DNA of 8,623 nt from CBDUQI01 sp965369325 (GCA_965369325.1 CBDUQI010000235.1:1-8623), one strand, 5' to 3'; counted from the first letter of the stretch, positions 1 to 7,681 are shown. Made by a program: numbers and translations. Notes: generated from the letters alone by a model not told the origin.

Positions 1-158
1 GCCCGTTGGCGAAGAAGCATTGGCCGAGCAGTTCGGGAAGAAGGCGTTTGGGTTACCCGGCGGCAAAACTAATGGTAATGGCGCCCGCACTCATCAGGCC
101 GGCCCACGACCATGCACACGAACGAGCCCTGCTTCCCGGCTAACTACTCATCATTTGG
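1..158. other. Left edge, no gene assigned
   Basis: This segment precedes the TonB-receptor gene. On the + strand one frame is open from the edge to a TGA at 173-175, and another to a TAA at 141-143. The second ends in a short His-containing tail (HDHAHE), so the 3' end of an upstream + strand gene is possible. Neither frame gives a family I recognise, and the open stretches are too short to tell coding from chance. I see no convincing promoter or metal-regulator operator here. Confidence 0.2.
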
Positions 159-194
159 TTGGCTCGGTCTCCTGAGGCGGATAGACTCACCCAA

Positions 195-2168
195 ATGACT
201 CAACCTATTCAGCGCTCAGTGCTCGGCCTAACGGTGGGCCTTTTCATGTTCGGCCCGGCCGAAGCACAGACGCACGATCACGATCACCACGATGCGCATG
301 GTCACGACGGCCATGAGATTGAAGAAATCATCGTGCAGTCCACCCGCTCGCGGCGCCGGGTACAGGACGAGCCGATCCGCGTTGAAGTCATCAACCAGGA
401 GGAGATCGAAGAGAAGCTCCTCATGCGCCCCGGCAACATCTCAATGCTGCTCGCTGAGACCGGGGGCTTAAGAGTACAAGTGACCTCGCCCGCCCTCGGG
501 TCGGCCAACATCCGGGTGCACGGTATGCGGGGGCGCTACACGCAACTGCTGGCCGACGGCTTGCCGCTTTACGGCGGGCAGGCCTCCTCGCTTGGGCTGC
601 TTCAGATCCCACCAAGTGATCTTGGGCAAGTTGAGATCATCAAGGGGTCGGCCTCCGCACTTTACGGCGCTCAGGCGCTGGGCGGCGTGATCAACCTGCT
701 CTCGCGCCGCCCCGGCGAGGAAGCCGGAGGCGAGGTGATTTTGAACGCCACGACACGAAACGGTCAGGATATCTCCGCCTACGGGTCCACACCGCTCGGT
801 GCCGGTTGGAGCGGATCGCTGCTCAGCAACGTCAACCGACAGTCCGAGCAAGACCTGGACGACGACGGCTGGATCGACATGCCGGGCTATGAACGCGCAT
901 CGCTCCGGCCGCGCCTGTACTGGCGCGGGCAGGATGACGCCAGCCTCTACCTGACCGTGGGCGCGATGACCGAGGACCGGCAAGGCGGCACACTGAACGG
1001 CCACGTTGTCCCTGATGGTCAGCCGTTCCCACAGAACCAGGACACACGCCGTATTGACGGCGGCTTAATCTACGAACGCGCCGTCGGCGATTGGGCGCTT
1101 GTACAAGCGCGTGCCTCGGGCGTCAGCCAATCGCACGAGCACCGCTTTGGCACCCTGCTGGAAGTGGATCGGCACCAGACGTTGCTGACGGAAGTGTCGC
1201 TGTCGGGCGAAGCCTTGGACGCCCAATGGGTGGCCGGCGTCGCTTATCAGGAGGACCGCTACGACTCCGACACGTTCGCGGATTTTGATTACTCGTACGA
1301 GGCGCCCGCACTGTTCGCGCAGGTGGATAGAGACATCGGCGAGCAGCTCGCGATTGCCGCCAGCGCGCGCTGGGATGACCACAGCGAGTACGGCGATCAA
1401 TTCAGCCCGCGTCTGTCGCTGTTGTATCGCCCCGGCCTCTGGACCCTTCGCGCTTCCTGGGGCCACGGCTTCTATGCGCCCACGCCCTTCGTCGAAGAAA
1501 CCGAAGCGGCCGGACTGTCCCGGCTGGCACCTCTCGCCGACCTGCGTGCCGAGACCGCGCAAACCTCGTCGCTGGACCTGCTCTACGCATCAGGCGCGCT
1601 CGAGACCGGCCTGACCTTGTTCTCGTCCGACATCGACGATGCGATCAGGCTGCGCACGGTAGCGCCGCAGCAGGTACAGATGTTCAACACCGATGGCCGT
1701 ATCCGCACGCGTGGCGCCGAGGCGCTGATCCGTTGGCGTCGCGCGCCCTACCACCTGACGGCAAGCTATCTGTACGTCGATGCCAACGAGCCCGACGAGG
1801 GCGGCAGCGGTCGTCGCGATGTGCCGCTTACGCCGCGCCATTCAGCCGGGCTGGTCGCCATGTGGGAGGACCACGACCGCGGCCGTGTGGGCCTTGAGAT
1901 TTACTACACCGGAAAGCAGCCGCTGGAGGACAACGCTTTTCGCAACGAGAGCGACAGTTATTTTCAGGTAGGACTGCTTGGGGAAATCGTGTTGGGTCGC
2001 TACCGGCTGTTTCTTAATCTGGAGAACTTGCTGAACGTGCGCCAAACAAGGGAAGACTCGCTACTGCGGCCCGTGCGCGCATCGGACGGTCGGTGGACAG
2101 TGGATGCCTGGGCGCCGCTGGATGGGTTCGTCGCCAACGCGGGCATCCGGATACGCTTGGGTCGTTAG
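195..2168 (+). CDS. TonB-dependent outer-membrane receptor with His-rich N-terminus
   Basis: This encodes an outer-membrane, TonB/ExbBD-energised receptor for a scarce ligand. I chose ATG 195 over the upstream in-frame TTG at 159 because it puts a clean signal peptide first (hydrophobic VLGLTVGLFMF, cleavage after AEA near residue 24). A GAGG at 174-177 is rather distant for an RBS. Mature residues about 27-40 are very rich in His and Asp (HDHDHHDAHGHDGH). A TonB-box-like EEIIV follows near residue 45, then the plug domain to about residue 175 with the family motifs VHGMRGRYTQLLADG and VEIIKGSASALYG. The rest is a beta-barrel with a C-terminal NLENLLNVRQT motif. At 657 residues the length is normal. 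The terminal residues are LGR rather than the usual aromatic. The His-rich segment suggests a metal such as zinc or copper, by analogy with ZnuD-like receptors; this is inference, and a siderophore or other ligand is possible. The gene is convergent with its right-hand neighbour. Confidence 0.93.
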   Translation: MTQPIQRSVLGLTVGLFMFGPAEAQTHDHDHHDAHGHDGHEIEEIIVQSTRSRRRVQDEPIRVEVINQEEIEEKLLMRPGNISMLLAETGGLRVQVTSPALGSANIRVHGMRGRYTQLLADGLPLYGGQASSLGLLQIPPSDLGQVEIIKGSASALYGAQALGGVINLLSRRPGEEAGGEVILNATTRNGQDISAYGSTPLGAGWSGSLLSNVNRQSEQDLDDDGWIDMPGYERASLRPRLYWRGQDDASLYLTVGAMTEDRQGGTLNGHVVPDGQPFPQNQDTRRIDGGLIYERAVGDWALVQARASGVSQSHEHRFGTLLEVDRHQTLLTEVSLSGEALDAQWVAGVAYQEDRYDSDTFADFDYSYEAPALFAQVDRDIGEQLAIAASARWDDHSEYGDQFSPRLSLLYRPGLWTLRASWGHGFYAPTPFVEETEAAGLSRLAPLADLRAETAQTSSLDLLYASGALETGLTLFSSDIDDAIRLRTVAPQQVQMFNTDGRIRTRGAEALIRWRRAPYHLTASYLYVDANEPDEGGSGRRDVPLTPRHSAGLVAMWEDHDRGRVGLEIYYTGKQPLEDNAFRNESDSYFQVGLLGEIVLGRYRLFLNLENLLNVRQTREDSLLRPVRASDGRWTVDAWAPLDGFVANAGIRIRLGR

Positions 2169-2189
2169 CGGCCGCAGCAAACGGCCCGC
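2168..2189 (+). terminator. Weak candidate terminator after the receptor gene
   Basis: A GC-rich hairpin begins at the last base of the receptor stop codon: gcggccg (2168-2174) pairs with cggcccgc (2182-2189) with one bulged C and a 7-base loop. There is no immediate T-run; a T-rich patch appears only at about 2205-2214. It sits in the 77-base gap between convergent genes, where a terminator is expected. Confidence 0.25.
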
Positions 2190-2245
2190 ACTCAACCGTA
2201 CGACTTGTTCTTTTCCGTCGCGCCAGGGCCGTTGAAGACACTCGG

Positions 2246-3997
2246 CTATCGTTGTGGCTTTAAGTTGATACCGTCGAAGAGCTTTAGCTCACCAACATTC
2301 GTCGCCTCCCCCTGCTTGTTGATCGGATAGTCGATACCGCCAGACTGCCCAGCGAAGGTCGAAACATGACTGATATGCACTCCCCTCCTCACGGGCACCT
2401 CGATGGCGCTCTTAAGCCGTACGTCCGGGTTCTTGTCTTGATGAATACCGAAGAAACTGTAGATGCCAAGCCCATGAACCTCGTGCACTTGCACATGCTC
2501 AGCGACCTTGTAAGAGGCGTATCCGCCGCTGCTGCCAGCCCTCCAGCCCTCATCACTCGGCGGGTCGTAGGGGATCTCGGACTGATAGAAATACACTCGC
2601 CCGCGCTCGCCATTCCACACCGTCTGGTATTCCTGAAAGTGCTCGTTGAACAAACCGTAAACCGTAACATCATCGCCGTTGACGACAAGCCCGTTCTTCG
2701 AACGGTTTACGGTCCACTGCGCCCCGGCACCGTGATCGGCACGCCACAGCCAAGTGTGATCGATAATGACATGGTTGCTGTTGACGATGAGACAGGCATC
2801 AGCACTGCCTGGAACCGCACCGCCGACCCGACAGAACACATCGTGAAGTAACGTCGGGTTGTTGCTGTGATCCTGGCGCGCATTCACATCACCAATCTGG
2901 ATCAACACGGGTGAGGTTTGAAGTCCCGCATCGACCATTAGCGATGAGATCGTAACGCCGGGAACGTCGTCGGTTACGATCACGGCTTCACCAGCTTGCG
3001 GTATCAACGTCGCAAACCCCATCCCCATCACGACCGTTCCCGGCCGACGAACACGAATCGCTTGCTCGAGCGCATAAATGCCCGGAGTGAACAGCAGATG
3101 CTTGCCGTCGGCAAGCGCACTGTTGATCGATGCGGCGCTATCCTTGTCCGGGAACGCGATGTGGAAGTCACCGATCGGTATGCGCTTGCCCGTCTCGTTT
3201 GCACCTCGCCAACTAACTCCCCGAGTTCCGCGCACGAGCGATGGGACAAAAACGTGAAACTCATCTGCGTCATCGATGACGAGAAACGGTTTGTCGCGAA
3301 TCGCCGGAGTGTGATCGATGATCGTCGTAGGCGCATCCGGCCACGTTTTCGCCGGCGTTCCTGTGGTTCCGATGAATGTCCTGTTCCAGTTGCCGCCGAC
3401 CCATTCGCCGAGCTCGGAGTTTCGGGTAACCCACTGCTGGCCACTGGTCAGTCCGGCGGTGCCTTCGACGATCGAGTTGGCAAGAAAACCACCGCTGGCC
3501 CAACCTCCAAGATCCAAGCGCAGATCGCCCTTAATGTGCATTCGACGGTAGGGCGCGGCCTGCGAGACCGCCCAGTAGATCGGCTCGTTCGCATCGCGCG
3601 GGCGCACTTGGAAGTTTTCGGCGGATCGCCAGAACATAAGGGTCACGCGGTTATTAGTGGTAGTGGAAATCGACTGGACCGCGCCCTTGATCCGCACATC
3701 GCCCGGCACCTGGCCAAGCCCGGCAGCCTGCACGTAATAGTCAACTGTGACATCCAGGTCGTAGTCCCCCGGCATGAACAACAATGCATACCGCCGCTCA
3801 CTAAACTCATCGTTAGCTTGTTGTTCGTGCAACGCGTTGAGTGACTGCTGGATGACGGCCATATCCATATCGGGACTGAACAACAGGACATGGCGACCAA
3901 AGATCGATGGGTAAGATTGCATATCGGCGATTGTGATGTCCGAAGTGTTGGGGCAACCGGTGAGAGTCAACAACATCAGGAAGGCAAGTACGCGCAT
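2246..3997 (-). CDS. Lipoprotein with tandem right-handed beta-helix domains, function unknown
   Basis: This 583-residue protein starts with a short lipoprotein signal peptide with lipobox LTGC (Cys15), so it is probably membrane-anchored. Two equivalent blocks follow. Residues 41-83 contain SPDMDMAVIQQSLN and YALLFMPGDYDLDVTV. Residues 283-316 contain PDKDSAASINSAL and HLLFTPGIYALEQAIRV. Each looks like the N-terminal cap and first coil of a pectate-lyase-3/GH55-like beta-helix, giving a two-helix layout. Other strong motifs are WAVSQAAPYRRMHIKG (142-157), SGQQWVTRNS (185-194), IIDHTWLWRADHG (411-423) and YFYQSEIPYDPP (469-480). I recall this family from actinobacteria and proteobacteria, where automatic annotation often labels it 'adenylyl cyclase' or 'coagulation factor 5/8 type'. 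Neither label fits what is seen. A polysaccharide-binding or polysaccharide-cleaving role is inferred from the fold only. A GGTGA precedes the ATG by about 8 bases. Confidence 0.85.
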   Translation of the reverse strand: MRVLAFLMLLTLTGCPNTSDITIADMQSYPSIFGRHVLLFSPDMDMAVIQQSLNALHEQQANDEFSERRYALLFMPGDYDLDVTVDYYVQAAGLGQVPGDVRIKGAVQSISTTTNNRVTLMFWRSAENFQVRPRDANEPIYWAVSQAAPYRRMHIKGDLRLDLGGWASGGFLANSIVEGTAGLTSGQQWVTRNSELGEWVGGNWNRTFIGTTGTPAKTWPDAPTTIIDHTPAIRDKPFLVIDDADEFHVFVPSLVRGTRGVSWRGANETGKRIPIGDFHIAFPDKDSAASINSALADGKHLLFTPGIYALEQAIRVRRPGTVVMGMGFATLIPQAGEAVIVTDDVPGVTISSLMVDAGLQTSPVLIQIGDVNARQDHSNNPTLLHDVFCRVGGAVPGSADACLIVNSNHVIIDHTWLWRADHGAGAQWTVNRSKNGLVVNGDDVTVYGLFNEHFQEYQTVWNGERGRVYFYQSEIPYDPPSDEGWRAGSSGGYASYKVAEHVQVHEVHGLGIYSFFGIHQDKNPDVRLKSAIEVPVRRGVHISHVSTFAGQSGGIDYPINKQGEATNVGELKLFDGINLKPQR

Positions 3998-4020
3998 ATC
4001 AAATTCACCGGGATAGGTTC

Positions 4021-4038
4021 ACCCGCGCCAACGCGGGT
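4021..4038. repeat. Perfect inverted repeat
   Basis: acccgcg (4021-4027) and cgcgggt (4032-4038) form a perfect 7-bp stem with a ccaa loop. It lies 24 bases upstream of the beta-helix gene start and downstream of gpsA on the same strand. No T-run follows in either direction, so it is not a standard terminator. It may act in the 5' leader of the beta-helix mRNA. Confidence 0.55.
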
Positions 4039-4045
4039 GCTGGCT

Positions 4046-4058
4046 TGTTGACGCAACA
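4046..4058. repeat. Short inverted repeat
   Basis: tgttg (4046-4050) and caaca (4054-4058) are perfect complements around a 3-base centre. It is the middle one of three hairpins packed into the 96-base gap between gpsA and the beta-helix gene. It could be an operator or chance. Confidence 0.3.
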
Positions 4059-4072
4059 CACGCATCGCTCCG

Positions 4073-4093
4073 CCTTCGCGCATAGCGCGAGGG
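4073..4093. terminator. Hairpin directly after the gpsA stop codon
   Basis: tcgcgc (4076-4081) pairs perfectly with gcgcga (4085-4090) around an ata loop. Two further C:G pairs (4073-4074 with 4092-4093) extend it past one T/G position. It abuts the gpsA stop codon at 4094-4096, so it would form right at the mRNA 3' end. No T-run follows on the - strand, so termination is plausible but unproven. Confidence 0.35.
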
Positions 4094-5098
4094 TCACCCG
4101 GGCTGATCCTCCGAGGTCGCCTCCCGACGCAGCAAACCAACGAAGGCCTGGCGCGCAGTCTTGCGACTCTGCACCACTTCAAACACTTGTTCCGCGATCG
4201 GCACGTGCACGTTGTGCTTACGTGCTAACTCCATCACGGCCGGCGCGCTCTTCACGCCTTCGGCCACCATAAACATCTCGTTAATAATCTCATCAATCGA
4301 CCGGCCCTTGCCCAACTCCACCCCAACCGAGCGGTTGCGGCTCTGTGGACTGGTGCACGTTGCGATTAAATCCCCAAGCCCGGCCAGCCCGGCGAAGGTG
4401 GCGGGCGCGCCGCCCAGCGCGGTGCCAAGCCGGGTGACTTCGGCCAGACCGCGCGTGATAAGCGCCGAGCGGGTGTTGTCGCCCACGCCAAGCCCATCGC
4501 CCATCCCGCAAGCAACCGCGATAATGTTTTTGAGTACGCCGCCAAGCTCGCAGCCCACCAGATCCTCGTTGGTGTACACCCGGAACACGCCGCTGTGGAA
4601 CAGCTTTTGCAGCGCGCGGATGATGATCGGGTCCGGAATAGAAATAACGCTGGCAGCGGCCTGGCCGGCCATAATTTCACGCGCTAGGTTGGGGCCGGTG
4701 AGCACGCCAGCGGGATGCTCCGGCAGCACGTCGTTGACGACCTCACTCATGCGGCTGCCAGTGGCCAACTCCAACCCCTTGGTCAGGCTGATAACGGGCA
4801 CCCAAGGCCGCACGTAGGGTTTAGCCGCCTCCAGCACTTGGCGGAAGTTGTGTGATGGAATCCCCATCACCAACACATCCACGCCGCTTACCGCCTCCTC
4901 AATATCCGCGGTAGCCTTTACCTCACGCGGCAGACGCGCATCTGGTAGGTAACGACGGTTGGTGTGTTCGCGGTTGATTTCATCAACCGTATTCGCATCT
5001 CGCGCCCACAGCATCACCTGCGCATTGCGTGCGATCAACGAAGCCACTGTCGTGCCCCACGATCCGCCTCCCAGCAGCCCTACTTTCAGTTCCACCAT
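4094..5098 (-). CDS. gpsA: Glycerol-3-phosphate dehydrogenase [NAD(P)+]
   Basis: This cytosolic enzyme reduces dihydroxyacetone phosphate to sn-glycerol 3-phosphate, the backbone for phospholipid synthesis. The 334-residue length is typical. The N-terminal dinucleotide-binding motif is LLGGGSWGT (8-16). SLTKGLE carries the conserved Lys107, and GPNLAREI (135-142) is the usual substrate-domain signature. GGVLKNIIAVACG holds the catalytic Lys190. GLAGLGDLIATCTSPQSRNR (237-256) is the C-terminal family hallmark, with Asp243 and Arg254-Asn255. All key residues are present, so the enzyme should be active. The start is ambiguous: GGGGAG at 5101-5106 lies only 2 bases from the ATG at 5096-5098 but 5 bases from a GTG at codon 2. 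The gene follows the 316-residue lipoprotein gene on the same strand after 103 bases that hold a strong hairpin. It may be cotranscribed with it or have its own promoter. Confidence 0.97.
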   Translation of the reverse strand: MVELKVGLLGGGSWGTTVASLIARNAQVMLWARDANTVDEINREHTNRRYLPDARLPREVKATADIEEAVSGVDVLVMGIPSHNFRQVLEAAKPYVRPWVPVISLTKGLELATGSRMSEVVNDVLPEHPAGVLTGPNLAREIMAGQAAASVISIPDPIIIRALQKLFHSGVFRVYTNEDLVGCELGGVLKNIIAVACGMGDGLGVGDNTRSALITRGLAEVTRLGTALGGAPATFAGLAGLGDLIATCTSPQSRNRSVGVELGKGRSIDEIINEMFMVAEGVKSAPAVMELARKHNVHVPIAEQVFEVVQSRKTARQAFVGLLRREATSEDQPG

Positions 5099-5100
5099 CG

Positions 5101-5106
5101 CTCCCC
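5101..5106 (-). promoter_or_regulatory. Ribosome binding site of gpsA
   Basis: GGGGAG on the - strand is a strong Shine-Dalgarno sequence. Its 2-base spacing to the ATG at 5096-5098 is tight, while the 5-base spacing to the GTG at 5093-5095 is better. Translation may therefore start at the second codon. Confidence 0.5.
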
Positions 5107-5117
5107 TTTTCTCTAAC

Positions 5118-5143
5118 AGCGCTCATCGTCTGTGATGAGCGCT
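5118..5143. repeat. Perfect 10-bp inverted repeat in the gpsA leader
   Basis: agcgctcatc (5118-5127) and gatgagcgct (5134-5143) are perfect complements with a 6-base loop. The repeat sits about 20 bases upstream of the gpsA start, just before its ribosome binding site. No T-run follows on the - strand, so it is not a typical terminator of the upstream gene. A leader hairpin, an mRNA processing site or a dimeric-regulator operator are all possible. Confidence 0.6.
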
Positions 5144-5201
5144 TCAAGGGCAGTGTAGGGATTTGTCGGCCGTTCGGCAAAGCGCCGGGCGCCCTGGTGA
5201 G

Positions 5202-6152
5202 CTACTCGCTCAAAGCGGCCCAGGTTGTGTCGATAACTTCGTCTATCGCGCCATCGCCGTTGTTGTCGATCTGCAGGCGCACATCGGCATCGCTGAGGGC
5301 GATGAGCTGGACGGTGCTGCCGTTGGCACCGGTTGCCAGTAATTCGCCAACAAAAGGATAGTCATCGCCAACGCCCTCGAATGGCACCAGGGTTTGAAAG
5401 GTGACTGAGCCTTGTAGCGCCGCACTGTCGATGGTGCCGTTGGTGCTGTAGGTGTAGCTGCTGCCGTTATCAACATTGGAGACGTCATAGTTGATCAGGG
5501 TGATGGTGTCCTCAGCGGTACTGACCGAGAAGTTGTTACCTGCAACCTGGGTGGAGATAGTAGGCGGCATCGTCGCATCCAAAGACAGACTGAGATCGCC
5601 GTCCGCAGTAACGGTATCGCCGCCGCTCGTCACCGCCAGACCGTCGTACACGGCGTCTGCCGAGAGAGCGAAGTTGCCGCTAAGCAGCGCGTTTGCATCA
5701 CCGGTGAAAGCGGTGATCACAAAGTTCAGACCGCCGTCGATCACGATGCCCTCATTGCACGAGACAAACTGCGTATCGAACCGATCACCGGGCGTCACGG
5801 TCACCGGATCTTCCAACTCAGCGTCGATGATGATTTGGCCGCCAAATGAGCATGGCGCTGTTTCCATGATCGCGGTTTTGCTCGCGAAGGTGTCTCGGGC
5901 CATCACTTTGGCCAATGGGCCCTGCTCGGAAGCCGCAAAACCCGCCGGGCCCACCAGTTCAGTCACATCCTGAATACTAATCGTGGCGTCGATAATGGCG
6001 CCTGACACATCGGGCGCAGTATTGGCGTCGATGGCGATCGTCGAATCGATGACGTTGACTGGCGTGCCATCATCGCCGCCACCCCCGCCGCCGCAACCGG
6101 CGCCTAATGTCGCCATCGCAGATAAAAAAATCATAGCCGTACGTGCACTCAT
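5202..6152 (-). CDS. Predicted lipoprotein with poly-Gly linker and Ca-binding-like loop, function unknown
   Basis: I do not recognise a named family. The 316-residue product starts with a lipoprotein signal peptide (hydrophobic MIFLSAMATL, lipobox LGAGC, Cys20). A run of six Gly and two Asp follows, a flexible linker often seen in gammaproteobacterial surface lipoproteins. The body is acidic and rich in Thr, Ser, Gly and Asp with alternating hydrophobic residues, suggesting beta-structure. The only other cysteines, Cys101 and Cys132, could form a disulfide. Near the C-terminus DNNGDGAIDEVID (296-308) matches a calcium-binding loop of the EF-hand/dockerin type, followed by TTWAAL. AAGAGG at 6161-6166, 8 bases before the ATG, is a good ribosome binding site. 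An envelope role is inferred from the signal peptide only. Confidence 0.85.
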   Translation of the reverse strand: MSARTAMIFLSAMATLGAGCGGGGGGDDGTPVNVIDSTIAIDANTAPDVSGAIIDATISIQDVTELVGPAGFAASEQGPLAKVMARDTFASKTAIMETAPCSFGGQIIIDAELEDPVTVTPGDRFDTQFVSCNEGIVIDGGLNFVITAFTGDANALLSGNFALSADAVYDGLAVTSGGDTVTADGDLSLSLDATMPPTISTQVAGNNFSVSTAEDTITLINYDVSNVDNGSSYTYSTNGTIDSAALQGSVTFQTLVPFEGVGDDYPFVGELLATGANGSTVQLIALSDADVRLQIDNNGDGAIDEVIDTTWAALSE

Positions 6153-6321
6153 TAACTCAACCTCTTGTTAAGTTCGATTCCATCGTTGAGCGATTGACCG
6201 CTAACGGCGCGCAGAATCAGCGCCCAGAAATGTCTGTGCAGGCAACCGCATCATCGAACTGTGAATAGTGTGGATTTCAATTATCCGAAGCGGTCGTGCT
6301 CCGGTAACGATGTAGTGCGGC

Positions 6322-6341
6322 GTGCGGGAGGATTCTCGCAC
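6322..6341. repeat. Inverted repeat between the AGE-family and lipoprotein genes
   Basis: gtgcggga (6322-6329) pairs with tctcgcac (6334-6341) with one G/T position and a ggat loop. It lies about 75 bases past the AGE-family stop codon, within the 264-base gap 6153-6416. No T-run follows on the - strand. I see nothing else clear in this gap; it must hold the lipoprotein promoter, but no convincing -35/-10 pair stands out. Confidence 0.3.
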
Positions 6342-6416
6342 CTGGGAAGTGGTTAGGATGGGTGCCCAACCGGCGGCTTGCCTAGAAGGGGATTGCGGCT
6401 TGCGCCTGGCTGGCGC

Positions 6417-7577
6417 TCACCGCGCCAGGGCAAGTACGCCGTGATGCAACTCCTCGATGGCACCAAATAGATGGTAGCCGGTACTCGCCGGCATGTTGGT
6501 GGCGATGGTCTTGCCCGCCGCGTCCAAGTGATCGATCCAGCCACCCCGCACCGCCGGCGCCAGCCAATCGCGTCGAATCGAGCGGCAGCATTGCAACGCG
6601 CTTTGCAGCAGCGGCTCACGCGCATCCGCTTGTGCCTGCGCCGCCATGCACATATGCGCTTTCAGCACTTCCGCCTGCGACCATAACCGCCGCGTGGCAT
6701 CCGTCTTCGGTCCCGTCACCGACGCTTCCATGCAGGCCATGCCGGCGTCATCCAGCGTGGGTAGTGCACGTGCGTACAGGGCGGCGGCGAACGGGTCGGG
6801 CGAGGTGCCGGCCAAGCGCGCATACCACGAAAGCAACCACACCCACTCCATTGAGTGCCCTGGCTCAAACGTTACAGCATCTCGATCGGCGGGACGCCGT
6901 TCCTGCACGATACCGAGCGGTGGATCAAAAAACTTAGTGCTGACGAAATTAAGCAGTCGCTCTGGCCGCTGCTCATCGCAGGTCTCGTAACCTGCCTGCC
7001 GTAACGCGAGCAGGCTTTCGAATAAATGCATATGCGGATTCTGCAAACGCCATTTGGGTGCGGGTGAATCTTCTACGTAACCGCCCCCCGCATGCGTGCG
7101 ATGCGCGCGCAACCCCTGCAAGGTTACGGCGATGGCCGTATCCACCCGCTCAACATCAAGCAGATCTCGCGCCATGGCAAAGGCGAGGATGGCAAACGCC
7201 GTATCGTAGAGACAAAAATCACTGTCGGTGAGCACACCGCGGGACAAGCTGTAGCGTTTTCCGAACAACCCATCATCGCGCCGGCAGCCCCGGTCCAGCA
7301 CCCGAAACAAACCGGCCACCAGGGCGCGACTGCGGTCCGGTTCCCAACCGGCTTTATGCGCGAGCGAAAACGTAAACAGTTGCCGCGCCTGTACGCGCAC
7401 GCGGGTCTCATCATCCTTGATGGGCTGGCCGGCGAAATCCAGCACCTCCCAGGAGGCGCCTGAAGCATGCATGCCGGGGCCCGCCCACAGCGGCAGCGAG
7501 TGCTCCAGCATCCACTTGCGCAACGCCTGGGATTCCGCGCGCAGCGCGTCGGCCGTCGATTCAGTAGGCTCACTCAT
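6417..7577 (-). CDS. AGE-family sugar epimerase/isomerase
   Basis: This is a cytosolic (alpha/alpha)6-barrel enzyme of the N-acylglucosamine 2-epimerase superfamily, which includes D-mannose isomerases, YihS-type isomerases, cellobiose 2-epimerases and N-acylglucosamine 2-epimerases. At 386 residues it is of normal length. Family motifs appear in order: RVRVQARQLF (59-68), ending in the barrel-lining Arg-Gln; NPHMHLFESLLAL (180-192); FEPGHSMEWVWLL (237-249), with one catalytic His at 241; RRLWSQAEVLKA (296-307); and PASTGYHLF (363-371), with the other catalytic His at 369. Both catalytic histidines are present, so activity is expected. The substrate cannot be settled from sequence; mannose/fructose isomerisation is a reasonable guess. 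There is no signal peptide. The Shine-Dalgarno is weak (GAAG next to the ATG). It is the first gene downstream of the DGR template repeat, in the place where a reverse transcriptase would often be found. Confidence 0.9.
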   Translation of the reverse strand: MSEPTESTADALRAESQALRKWMLEHSLPLWAGPGMHASGASWEVLDFAGQPIKDDETRVRVQARQLFTFSLAHKAGWEPDRSRALVAGLFRVLDRGCRRDDGLFGKRYSLSRGVLTDSDFCLYDTAFAILAFAMARDLLDVERVDTAIAVTLQGLRAHRTHAGGGYVEDSPAPKWRLQNPHMHLFESLLALRQAGYETCDEQRPERLLNFVSTKFFDPPLGIVQERRPADRDAVTFEPGHSMEWVWLLSWYARLAGTSPDPFAAALYARALPTLDDAGMACMEASVTGPKTDATRRLWSQAEVLKAHMCMAAQAQADAREPLLQSALQCCRSIRRDWLAPAVRGGWIDHLDAAGKTIATNMPASTGYHLFGAIEELHHGVLALAR

Positions 7578-7607
7578 CTTCAGTCAATCCGCTCATGTGG
7601 ATGCCGT

Positions 7608-7640
7608 ATTGTAGCGCCGCGTGACGGGGTAGTAAGGCGG
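7608..7640 (-). promoter_or_regulatory. Candidate promoter of the AGE-family gene
   Basis: On the - strand TACAAT (7608-7613) is a good -10 match about 30 bases upstream of the start codon. A poor -35 (TTACTA, 16 bases further upstream) overlaps one arm of the neighbouring inverted repeat. The -10 is reasonable and the -35 weak, so an activator may be needed. Confidence 0.35.
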
Positions 7641-7681
7641 GCGCTGCGGGGACGAACCCAGGCAGCGCCCTTTTCTTACTA
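7630..7681 (+). terminator. Long two-part inverted repeat, candidate + strand terminator
   Basis: gggcgctgc (7639-7647) and gcagcgccc (7662-7670) form a perfect 9-bp GC-rich stem followed on the + strand by ttttctt. An outer 7-bp stem, tagtaag (7630-7636) with cttacta (7675-7681), encloses it. Read on the + strand it resembles an intrinsic terminator, yet no + strand gene precedes it within 5 kb. It could block transcription running toward the DGR template repeat or end an antisense or small RNA. On the - strand it lies just upstream of the AGE-family promoter. Confidence 0.5.

Noticed and set aside
159..194. TTG start giving 12 extra residues on the TonB receptor
   Set aside because: It puts a charged stretch before the signal peptide and has no ribosome binding site. 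ATG 195 fits a secreted protein better.
1065..1562. 165-codon - strand open frame inside the receptor gene
   Set aside because: It is antisense to the beta-barrel coding sequence with no independent support.
2996..3844. 282-codon + strand open frame opposite the beta-helix gene
   Set aside because: It has no recognisable family and is Arg-rich, as antisense shadows in GC-rich DNA are. The - strand frame has clear family motifs.
4161..4817. 218-codon + strand open frame opposite gpsA
   Set aside because: It lies wholly antisense to an intact, well-conserved gpsA and shows no domain.
7124..7573. 149-codon - strand open frame within the AGE-family gene as a possible RT or Avd
   Set aside because: It is a shifted-frame shadow of the AGE-family gene, rich in Arg, Cys and Pro, with no RT or Avd motifs.
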